Positions 1 to 5,168 of a DNA stretch of 5,168 nt are shown one piece after another. The stretch covers positions 1-5,168 of the forward strand of contig JBEKUT010000585.1 of assembly GCA_049514735.1 (NCBI GenBank). Reading direction: 5' to 3'. The stretch comes from JAICMB01 sp049514735 (GTDB taxonomy: Bacteria > Acidobacteriota > Terriglobia > Bryobacterales > Bryobacteraceae). The notes below the pieces were generated by a model. That model did not search any database. It saw only the letters and a program-made list of their open reading frames with translations, and was not told the origin of the DNA. The stretch's first letter is position 1; the number at the start of each line of letters is the position of its first letter. A program made the translations under genes and the position numbers.

Positions 1-2
1 GC

Positions 3-311
3 TCAGTATTTCATCGAACTGACTTCGTCGATTTCGAGAGTCCGGCGATTCTTGAACACCGTCAGGATGATCGCCAGACCAACGGCTGCCTCGGCGGCCG
101 CAACCACCATCACGAAGAACGTAAAAATGTGGCCGTCAATCGAGCGCAGTTGGTATGAGAACGCGATAAAGCTCAGGTTCACGGCGTTGAGCATCAGCTC
201 AATCGACATGAAAATTGTGATGATGTTACGGCGGTAAATGAAGCCGGCGATGCCGATGGCAAACAGGATGGCGCTCAGAATCAGGTACCAGGAAACGGGA
301 ACGGCGGTCAT
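3..311 (-). CDS. nuoK: NADH-quinone oxidoreductase subunit K (NuoK)
   Basis: NuoK (ND4L homologue) is a three-helix membrane subunit carrying part of the first proton channel. At 102 residues it matches the usual family length (about 100). Helices lie near 8-26, 30-52 and 62-85. The two membrane glutamates essential in the E. coli protein (E36 and E72) are present as E38 in MSIELMLNAVNL and E74 in VVAAAEAAVGLA. The protein ends in a polar tail, DEVSSMKY, before a TGA at 5-3, so the gene is complete at the very edge of the window. The ATG at 311 follows the nuoJ TAG directly and has a good ribosome binding site inside the end of nuoJ. The next gene, probably nuoL, would lie off the window. Confidence 0.96.
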   Translation of the reverse strand: MTAVPVSWYLILSAILFAIGIAGFIYRRNIITIFMSIELMLNAVNLSFIAFSYQLRSIDGHIFTFFVMVVAAAEAAVGLAIILTVFKNRRTLEIDEVSSMKY

Positions 312-839
312 CTAGTCCATCTCCTTCCGCGCCAGAACAATCGCGCCGATGAGCGCGATCAGGATCAGCACCGAAACTACTTCGAAGGGCAGCAGGTAAT
401 CCGTAAACAGCGCTTTGCCGATCTCGGCCGGTCCCACGGCCGCCGGCGATCCCGCAACATGCCGGTAAAATCCGCCGAACTCGACCTTAGATGTCTGCGG
501 CAGCAGCGCCTGAATCACCCAACTGATCACGCCCAGAAAAACGATCAGCAGCGGCACGCCGAAATATCTGGCGGACGAGCCGACGTCTTTCGTGTTCTCC
601 GCACCCGCGTTCAGCAGCATGATGACGAAGACGAAGAGCACCATGATGGCCCCCGCGTAAACGATAAGCTGAGCCATGGCGATGAACTCACCGCCCAGCA
701 GGAGATAAAGCACCGCCAGAGACGCCATCACGCCGATGAGAGACAGCGCGCTCGAAATCGGGTGCGTCTGAACCACAAGGTTGATCGCCGCCACTACCGC
801 GACGATCGCGAAAATGAAGAAAACGATTACGCTCCACAT
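312..839 (-). CDS. nuoJ: NADH-quinone oxidoreductase subunit J (NuoJ)
   Basis: NuoJ (ND6 homologue) is a small membrane subunit next to NuoH and NuoK; its third helix, with a pi-bulge in solved structures, helps couple quinone chemistry to proton pumping. The 175 residues fit the family (about 160-200). Five hydrophobic segments lie near 3-22, 28-48, 53-77, 93-113 and 148-170. The conserved helix-3 signature is QLIVYAGAIMVLFVFVIMLL (57-76). The C-terminal IGKALFTDYLLPFEVVSVLI (140-159) ending in ARKE is also typical. The ATG directly follows the nuoH TAA (TAAATG) with no Shine-Dalgarno sequence visible, so initiation probably depends on ribosomes finishing nuoH. A truncating lesion in nuoH could therefore also lower NuoJ synthesis. 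The stop is TAG, abutting nuoK. No nuoI gene separates it from nuoH. Confidence 0.95.
   Translation of the reverse strand: MWSVIVFFIFAIVAVVAAINLVVQTHPISSALSLIGVMASLAVLYLLLGGEFIAMAQLIVYAGAIMVLFVFVIMLLNAGAENTKDVGSSARYFGVPLLIVFLGVISWVIQALLPQTSKVEFGGFYRHVAGSPAAVGPAEIGKALFTDYLLPFEVVSVLILIALIGAIVLARKEMD
321..328 (-). promoter_or_regulatory. Ribosome binding site for nuoK
   Basis: On the minus strand the last codons of nuoJ contain GGAAGGAG, a strong Shine-Dalgarno match, with 9 nt between it and the nuoK ATG at 311. It is the only clear ribosome binding site among the junctions in this window; nuoG, nuoH and nuoJ lack a comparable one. It fixes the nuoK start and should let nuoK be initiated independently of nuoJ to some extent. 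Confidence 0.75.
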
Positions 840-1316
840 TTAAGGATGGTTGGGAAAGATCGCCACAAGCAGACTGGTGACGAGCAGGTTCAGCATCGCA
901 ATCGGGAACATAAAAGTCCAGGCGAAGCGCATAAGCTGGTCGTAGCGGAACCGCGGAAGCGTCCCGCGGACCCAAATGAAAACGAAAAGCAGGATTCCCA
1001 CTTTGGCGCAAAACCAGAACAGCGCCTGCAGAGCTATTTGAAGCATCGGGACCATGGCCGATGCCACGAAAATCCCCGCGATGCCCAGGAACAAGATGCC
1101 CGTTATCGGCAGCGAGATGCGATCCTTGGGACGCGCGGGATTCAGGCCCGCGAACACCGCTACTAAACCGCCCAGCGCAAAAATGAGCGGCGCAATCCAG
1201 TTCGAATACGGCGCGGGAAAGATCGGAGTCCAGCCGCCCAGATAGAGCAGCGTCGCCACGCACGTCACCGTGATCATGTTGCAGTATTCGGCCATGAAAA
1301 ACGACGCGAAACTCAT
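840..1316 (-). CDS. nuoH: NuoH C-terminal fragment (158 residues from first ATG after the lesion)
   Basis: This is the 3' half of the broken nuoH. The matching frame is open from 1379, giving 21 more residues of NuoH sequence (RFDLPEAENELVAGFHTEYSS) ahead of this ATG, so the ATG is almost certainly an internal methionine (HTEYSSM). No Shine-Dalgarno sequence precedes it. Visible landmarks are FFMAEYCNMI (6-15), LGGW (26-29) and, near the end, IWVRGTLPRFRYDQLM (114-129) followed by the last helix (about 135-152). Residues about 37-97 form an insertion relative to E. coli NuoH, where LFFGGW is followed within roughly ten residues by the FIWFALK helix. The insertion contains two hydrophobic stretches (about 40-58 and 69-90) around a polar NPARPKDR turn. 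Confidence 0.75.
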   Translation of the reverse strand: MSFASFFMAEYCNMITVTCVATLLYLGGWTPIFPAPYSNWIAPLIFALGGLVAVFAGLNPARPKDRISLPITGILFLGIAGIFVASAMVPMLQIALQALFWFCAKVGILLFVFIWVRGTLPRFRYDQLMRFAWTFMFPIAMLNLLVTSLLVAIFPNHP

Positions 1317-1350
1317 GCTGCTGTATTCGGTATGAAAACCGGCGACCAGT

Positions 1351-1986
1351 TCATTCTCCGCTTCCGGAAGATCGAAGCGCCGGATATTGAAAGATCATCC
1401 ATTGCGGGAGGAAACCCCACACGTAGCCGGACTGCGCATCAACGAGTTTTCGGAAGCTCAGCGTGTTTGCCAGCAGCAGCGGCGATGCCACGGCCAGCGC
1501 CATCGGCAGTTCATAACTGATCATTTGCGCCGAACTGCGCAATCCACCCAAGAGCGAATATTTATTGTTCGACGACCACCCCGCCAGCGCGACACCGTAA
1601 ACTCCAACTGACGAAATGGCCAGCACGAACAGCACGCCGATATTCAGATCCGTGAGCTGCATCCACGTCTTCACGCCGAAGATGTCGAGCTGTGGGCCGA
1701 ACGGAATTACCGAAATCGAAATCAGCGCCAGCGTCACCGCCAGAAACGGCGCCAGGATGTAGAAAAACAGATTGACGTGCGAGGGGATGAATCCCTCTTT
1801 CGTGATCAGCTTGATCACATCGGCCAGCGGCTGCAGCAAACCGTGCGGCCCCACGCGATACGGTCCCACGCGCAGTTGAATGTGCGCGATCACTTTCCGC
1901 TCGATCCACTGCAGGTAGGCCAGCGTGGTCATGAGCACAGCGGCAATCGCCGCGGCCTTGATGAGGGTGACGATAAGAAAGTTCAT
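1351..1986 (-). CDS. nuoH: NuoH N-terminal fragment (211 residues, last nine out of frame)
   Basis: This is the open frame of the 5' half of the broken nuoH. It holds the first membrane helix (about residues 3-25), the cytoplasmic loop with ERK (29-31) and RVGP (39-42) leading into GLLQPLADVIKLITKE, then helices near 72-96, 115-136 and 155-176. GWSSNNKYSLLGGLRSSAQM (136-155) is a hallmark NuoH segment. Residues 1-202 match the family; the last nine (ALRSSGSGE) come from reading past the lesion in the wrong frame. The ATG at 1986 is chosen because MNFLIV leads straight into helix 1. An in-frame GTG at 2025 would add 13 residues encoded by the intergenic repeat. If translated as is, the product would lack the quinone-site loop and the C-terminal helices and is unlikely to work. 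Confidence 0.75.
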   Translation of the reverse strand: MNFLIVTLIKAAAIAAVLMTTLAYLQWIERKVIAHIQLRVGPYRVGPHGLLQPLADVIKLITKEGFIPSHVNLFFYILAPFLAVTLALISISVIPFGPQLDIFGVKTWMQLTDLNIGVLFVLAISSVGVYGVALAGWSSNNKYSLLGGLRSSAQMISYELPMALAVASPLLLANTLSFRKLVDAQSGYVWGFLPQWMIFQYPALRSSGSGE

Positions 1987-1994
1987 TAACTTTA

Positions 1995-2022
1995 GGTCTT
2001 CAACCCGGGGTCTCCAACCCGG
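1995..2022. repeat. Tandem pair of 14-bp repeats in the nuoG-nuoH gap
   Basis: Two directly adjoining 14-bp units read GGTCTTCAACCCGG (1995-2008) and GGTCTCCAACCCGG (2009-2022) on the plus strand; they differ at one base. On the nuo mRNA strand CCGGG (2022-2018) can pair with CCCGG (2009-2005) around an 8-nt loop. The pair lies 8 bp upstream of the chosen nuoH ATG. I recall similar GGTCTCCAACCC-type repeats in acidobacterial intergenic regions, but the sequence alone cannot show that this one is dispersed. Confidence 0.8.
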
Positions 2023-2032
2023 CACACACGCG

Positions 2033-2046
2033 GCTCCCGGCGGAGC
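2033..2046. repeat. Short perfect inverted repeat just after nuoG
   Basis: GCTCC (2033-2037) and GGAGC (2042-2046) are perfect reverse complements around a 4-nt CGGC loop, starting 10 nt past the nuoG stop. The transcript could form a compact G+C-rich hairpin. No U-run follows on the minus strand, so it is not an intrinsic terminator. With the adjoining tandem repeats it fills most of the 70-bp nuoG-nuoH gap and may be part of the same element, or act in mRNA stability. Confidence 0.5.
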
Positions 2047-2056
2047 AGCGCCTTCC

Positions 2057-4141
2057 CTACTTACCCTGAAACAATGCGCCCGGAGCTTCCGGAACGGAAT
2101 TCAACATCTTGGAATAACGGCCCAACGACCCCGATGTAAACAGGGTGTCGCGAGAGGACTGGATCAATTCCGGCCGGGACGTGACAGGAACTCGGCCGTT
2201 CACGGGAACAGTTTGCGCTGCCCCTCCGGATGCGATCACTGGCAAAGCAACATTATAACCGCGCACGGTCTTGCGAATCTCTTCGAAGACTTTGTCCGGA
2301 AGCCAGATCCCGATATTTGCGCCCATCTCTTTCGCCAGCAGTCCCATAATTTCGAGGTCCGGCTTGGAGCCCATGAATTTCGGTCCCGCCTTGAGGCGTT
2401 GCACTTCGCCGCAAACATTCGTGACCGTCCCGCTCTTTTCGTATGCGGATGCAGCGGGAAAAATAACATCGGCGCGCTGCGCCGTCTCCGTGAGAAACAT
2501 TTCGTGCAGCACGACGAATGCTTTTTCCGATGCCAGCGGAGCGCGTTGCAGAGGATTGCCGCCCACCACCCACAAAACATCGAGATCGGCCGCGCTGAGA
2601 ATCTCATCGTATGCCAGACCTTCGCCGCCGGAGGCGTGATAACCCGGCCCCAGATCCGGCAGCAGTCCCATATCGGCCGCGCCGCGCGAATTCGAATAAT
2701 CGACCAGGCAGACGTACTTCACCGGAATGCCGAGCGAATCGCCAAACGCCACAAGCTGCCGTACCGCATCGCCTTTAATCGCATCGCCGAACAGGATCAC
2801 CAGATCCGGCTCGGCTTTCAAACGATCGCGCAAGCCTTCGAGTGCTTTAAACTCCTCGCCGGCTGCAGCCACAACGCTCGCCACCGCATACTTGTCCTCG
2901 CGCACCGGACCCGGCGTCACAGTATAAACATGCGCCTCATGATGACGGAAATTCGCGCGAATCTGGAACGACAGAAATGGATGCTGCTGCGCAAGATCCG
3001 AACCAATCACCAGGAACGCCTTACGGTCGTACAGATCGCCCGTCGTCGCCAGCGCGTTTTCCTTGCCGCTTAACGCGTCGAGCAGCGATGGCAGATCGCC
3101 CGTGCGATGGTGATCGATATTGTGCGTCCCCAGCACCTCGCGCGCAAACTTCTGAAGGAAATAATTCTCTTCATTCGTCGTGTGGTTCGACCCTATTACG
3201 CCAAACTTCCCGCCGCGGTCGCGCGCTTCCTTGAACTTCCGTCCCACCAGCTCCAGCGCTTCCGACCACGCTACCGGCTCCAGCCCCTTCCCCTTACGCA
3301 CCATGGGCGATTGCAGCCGGTCCGGATGATCGTAAAAATCGAAACCGTAGCGGCCCTTGATACACAGGAATTCGCCGTTGATGCCGGAGGAATCGCGATT
3401 ATTCCCGCGAATGATTTCGTTGTTGCGCACGCCGAGCGTGGTCTTGCACCCGTTCGAGCAGTGCGTGCAAATCGTCCCGACGTGGTGCATCTCCCACGGC
3501 CGCGTCTTGTAGCGATACGTGCCGCTGGTGAGCGCGCCCACCGGACAAATGTCGATGCACATGCCGCACTCGTCGCAATCGAGATGATCGAATCCATTAG
3601 GCTCGATCTCGCTGGTTACGCCGCGGTTGTTGATGGCGAGAGCGCCCACGCCCATCCCTTCATTGCAGATGCGCACACAGCGATAACAAAGGATGCAACG
3701 CGGCTTATCGTAGAAAACCACGGGCGACCATTGCTGCTCATCGCGATGATACTTCGCTTCCGAGTAGCGGCTCTCGCCGACCCCATAACGAAACGTCATG
3801 TCCTGCAATTCGCACTCGCCGCCCTTATCGCACACCGGGCAATCGAGCGGATGGTTCGTTAGCAGCAGCTCCACCATCCCTTTGCGGGCTTCGTGGACCA
3901 GCGGCGAATCCGTGTTGACCACCATGCCTTCGGCAACCAGCGTGGTGCAGCCCACCTGAAGCTTCGGGGTCTTTTCCACTTCCACTAAGCACATGCGGCA
4001 CGCGGCCTGCAATGTGAGCCCATCGTAGTAGCAAAATGCGGGAATCTCGATGCCAACCTGCTTCGCCGCGTTTATCAGCAACGTTCCAGGAGCGGCCTTT
4101 ACAGCCTTGCCATTGATCGTGAGGTTTACAAGGTCAGCCAT
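2057..4141 (-). CDS. nuoG: NADH-quinone oxidoreductase subunit G (NuoG), iron-sulfur / molybdopterin-fold subunit
   Basis: NuoG is the large peripheral-arm subunit that conducts electrons from NuoF towards the quinone site. The 694 residues are shorter than E. coli NuoG (about 900) and nearer the compact bacterial forms. Domains in order: an N-terminal 2Fe-2S ferredoxin fold with N1b ligands C37, C48, C51, C65; the His-Cys cluster N5 with H97, C101, C104, C110; then two complete 4Fe-4S motifs, CILCYRCVRIC (C149, C152, C155, C159) and CDECGMCIDICP (C189, C192, C195, C199); then N7 ligands C225, C228, C232, C260 at the start of a molybdopterin-oxidoreductase-like domain that fills the rest. Canonical N4 needs only C149, C152, C155 and C199, so the other four cysteines could hold an extra cluster. 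In known complexes I this domain carries no molybdenum cofactor. The ATG at 4141 follows the nuoF stop by 2 nt and begins directly with the ferredoxin fold (MADLVNLTING). No strong Shine-Dalgarno sequence is visible, so coupling to nuoF is likely. The stop is TAG. Confidence 0.96.
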   Translation of the reverse strand: MADLVNLTINGKAVKAAPGTLLINAAKQVGIEIPAFCYYDGLTLQAACRMCLVEVEKTPKLQVGCTTLVAEGMVVNTDSPLVHEARKGMVELLLTNHPLDCPVCDKGGECELQDMTFRYGVGESRYSEAKYHRDEQQWSPVVFYDKPRCILCYRCVRICNEGMGVGALAINNRGVTSEIEPNGFDHLDCDECGMCIDICPVGALTSGTYRYKTRPWEMHHVGTICTHCSNGCKTTLGVRNNEIIRGNNRDSSGINGEFLCIKGRYGFDFYDHPDRLQSPMVRKGKGLEPVAWSEALELVGRKFKEARDRGGKFGVIGSNHTTNEENYFLQKFAREVLGTHNIDHHRTGDLPSLLDALSGKENALATTGDLYDRKAFLVIGSDLAQQHPFLSFQIRANFRHHEAHVYTVTPGPVREDKYAVASVVAAAGEEFKALEGLRDRLKAEPDLVILFGDAIKGDAVRQLVAFGDSLGIPVKYVCLVDYSNSRGAADMGLLPDLGPGYHASGGEGLAYDEILSAADLDVLWVVGGNPLQRAPLASEKAFVVLHEMFLTETAQRADVIFPAASAYEKSGTVTNVCGEVQRLKAGPKFMGSKPDLEIMGLLAKEMGANIGIWLPDKVFEEIRKTVRGYNVALPVIASGGAAQTVPVNGRVPVTSRPELIQSSRDTLFTSGSLGRYSKMLNSVPEAPGALFQGK

Positions 4142-4143
4142 TG

Positions 4144-5168
4144 TTAGACCAAAGCCATCTCGTGCTTGTGCTCGAACGGGCAGGACCCGCCCAGGTGCGC
4201 TTCAAATTCCGGACGGAACTTCTCGACGAACGACATCATCGGCATCGCCGCGGCATCGCCGAGCGCGCAGAAGGACCGGCCCAGAATGCTTTTCGAGACG
4301 TCGTACATCAGATCGATATCGCCCTTCATGCCGCCCCCGCCGTGGAAACGGTCGAGCAGCTTCTTGAGCCACGTGGTGCCTTCGCGGCACGGAATGCACC
4401 ACCCGCAGCTTTCGTGCTGGTAGAACTTCATGATGCGCTGCATGGCGCGAACCATGCACGTGTCTTCGTCCATTACGACGACGCCGCCGGAGCCGAGCAT
4501 GCTGCCGATCTTCGCGACAGAATCGTAATCCATTGCGACGTCGCACTCATCGGCTTTCATCACCGGGCAGGAAGAGCCGCCAGGAATCACGGCCTTCAAT
4601 TTTTTCCCGTTGCGCATCCCGCCGCCGACCTCTTCGATCATGCGGAGCAGGTTGAATCCCATTGGCAGTTCGTAGACGCCGGGCTTGTTGATATGGCCCG
4701 ATAAGCAAAACAATCTTGTACCACCGTTCTTGGGTGTGCCGAGCGCCGCGAACGCCGCGCCGCCATCGCGAATGATTACCGGAATCGAGCAAAACGTCTC
4801 GACATTGTTTAAAACGGTCGGGCTCTGCCATGCTCCGGAGACCGCCGGAAAGGGAGGCTTCAAACGAGGCACGCCGCGCTTGCCTTCAATCGAATCGAGC
4901 AGCGCGGTTTCTTCGCCGCACTCGTACGCGCCCGCCCCGGTATGCGTGTACATATCGAAATCGAAGCCGGTGCCCAGGATGTTCTTGCCCAGGTAGCCGC
5001 GCGAATATGCTTCTTCGATGGCGCGGTCCATGATGTCGATCAAATAGCGATACTCGCCCCGAGTATAGATGTAGCCCTTGTGCGAATCGACAGCCAGTCC
5101 GCCAATCAGGATGCCTTCGAGCAACTGATGCGGATCTTCTTCCATCAACACCCGATCCTTGCAGGTGC
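4144..5168 (-). CDS. nuoF: NADH-quinone oxidoreductase subunit F (NuoF), 5'-truncated by window edge
   Basis: NuoF is the NADH-oxidising, FMN-binding subunit at the tip of the complex I peripheral arm; it passes electrons from NADH through FMN to cluster N3. The frame is open to the window edge, and the first complete codons (TCKDR, from 5166) continue the family pattern ahead of EEDPHQL, so the GTG at 5151 is an internal valine and not the start. About 340 residues are visible; the family is usually about 420-450, so the N-terminal glycine-rich nucleotide-binding part lies outside. Counting from codon 5166, GAGAYECGEETALL at about 77-90 is the conserved flavin/NADH-site segment, followed by the SIEGKRGVPRLKPPFPA block. 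The N3 4Fe-4S ligands are SCGWCIPC (C254, C257, C260) plus C300 in SFCALGD. The gene ends in TAA at 4146-4144, 2 nt before nuoG, which suggests translational coupling. Family identity is near certain. Confidence 0.96.
   Translation of the reverse strand, partial: TCKDRVLMEEDPHQLLEGILIGGLAVDSHKGYIYTRGEYRYLIDIMDRAIEEAYSRGYLGKNILGTGFDFDMYTHTGAGAYECGEETALLDSIEGKRGVPRLKPPFPAVSGAWQSPTVLNNVETFCSIPVIIRDGGAAFAALGTPKNGGTRLFCLSGHINKPGVYELPMGFNLLRMIEEVGGGMRNGKKLKAVIPGGSSCPVMKADECDVAMDYDSVAKIGSMLGSGGVVVMDEDTCMVRAMQRIMKFYQHESCGWCIPCREGTTWLKKLLDRFHGGGGMKGDIDLMYDVSKSILGRSFCALGDAAAMPMMSFVEKFRPEFEAHLGGSCPFEHKHEMALV

Larger units (their letters stand above)
840..1986 (-). pseudogene. nuoH: NADH-quinone oxidoreductase subunit H (NuoH), interrupted by a frame-shifting deletion
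   Basis: NuoH (ND1 homologue) is the membrane subunit at the arm junction that lines the quinone channel. Two adjoining frames encode its two halves. The upstream frame reads correctly to IFQYP (CCG codon at 1383-1381), then gives nine unrelated residues and a TGA at 1353-1351. From 1379 the other frame reads RFDLPEAENELVAGFHTEYSS and joins the downstream half without a stop. In NuoH proteins about 17-18 residues normally separate these points: the end of a membrane helix and the AETNRxP part of the quinone-site loop. They are absent here; only 4 nt (1380-1377) lie between the proline and FDLPEAE. About 50 nt therefore seem to be missing, which also shifts the frame. The rest of both halves is well conserved, with no other stops. 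The lesion is either a real, recent mutation or an assembly/consensus error. Restored length would be about 400 residues. It ends in TAA directly abutting the nuoJ ATG. Confidence 0.85.

Noticed and set aside
459..1166. A 235-codon open frame on the plus strand opposite nuoJ and nuoH
   Set aside because: Its product is extremely rich in Arg, His, Asp, Glu and Gln, as expected from the reverse complement of hydrophobic membrane-protein codons; there is no start context or family signature.
1351..1400. Programmed ribosomal frameshift joining the two nuoH halves
   Set aside because: A frameshift alone would not restore the missing conserved residues before FDLPEAE, no slippery heptamer is evident at the junction, and NuoH is not known to use recoding.
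1987..2025. GTG at 2025 as the nuoH start
   Set aside because: It would add 13 residues (MPGWRPRVEDLKL) encoded by the tandem repeat ahead of the natural MNFLIV start. A GGGAG lies upstream at plausible spacing, so it is not excluded, but the ATG at 1986 fits the family better.
2033..2046. Intrinsic terminator after nuoG
   Set aside because: The hairpin is short and has no following U-tract on the transcribed strand, and co-functional genes continue just downstream.
1925..3073. A 382-codon open frame on the plus strand opposite nuoG and the start of nuoH
   Set aside because: It is fully antisense to well-conserved nuo genes, shows low-complexity Arg/His/Ala-rich content typical of a reverse-strand shadow, and has no recognisable domain.
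4144..5151. GTG at 5151 as the start of nuoF
   Set aside because: The upstream codons to the window edge stay open and encode TCKDR, which continues the conserved NuoF sequence; the gene is cut by the window, not started there.
1..5168. A novel defence, mobile or secondary-metabolism system
   Set aside because: Every substantial coding frame is accounted for by complex I subunits, and no transposase, integrase, CRISPR repeat, toxin-antitoxin pair or unknown gene is present.

Overview
The window is one co-directional block of genes on the minus strand, encoding part of the proton-pumping NADH:quinone oxidoreductase (respiratory complex I, NDH-1). Transcription runs from high to low coordinates: nuoF (5' end outside the window), nuoG, nuoH, nuoJ, nuoK. 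Junctions are very tight: 2 nt between nuoF and nuoG, and 0 nt at nuoH/nuoJ and nuoJ/nuoK. The one real gap is 70 bp between nuoG and nuoH. I see no promoter, intrinsic terminator, RNA gene, transposase or CRISPR array, so this looks like the interior of a long nuo operon. Upstream subunits (A-E) presumably lie beyond position 5168 and L-M-N beyond position 1.

Region by region: 5168-4144 encodes the C-terminal three quarters of NuoF, with part of the FMN site and the N3 iron-sulfur cluster. 4141-2057 encodes a complete NuoG with ligands for N1b, N5, N4 and N7, plus a second full CxxCxxCxxxC motif that standard E. coli-type NuoG lacks. 2056-1987 is a short non-coding gap with a perfect inverted repeat and a tandem pair of 14-bp repeats. 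1986-840 is nuoH, broken at about 1377-1380, where the frame changes and about 17 conserved residues appear to be missing. 839-312 is nuoJ and 311-3 is nuoK. No nuoI lies between nuoH and nuoJ, where it is usually found.

Function: NuoF and NuoG belong to the peripheral arm, taking electrons from NADH through FMN and a chain of Fe-S clusters. NuoH sits at the joint with the membrane and forms much of the quinone-access channel. NuoJ and NuoK are small membrane subunits carrying part of the proton path.

Organism: moderately high G+C, the F-G-H-(no I)-J-K order, a NuoG with two full 4Fe-4S motifs, an enlarged NuoH and the GGTCTCCAACCCGG-type intergenic repeat together suggest an Acidobacteriota-like bacterium, perhaps of the Solibacter/Bryobacter type. 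This is inference from recalled family features, not a search result. The window is mostly ordinary housekeeping respiration. The points worth a second look are the nuoH lesion, the missing nuoI, the extra NuoG cluster, the NuoH insertion and the repeat.
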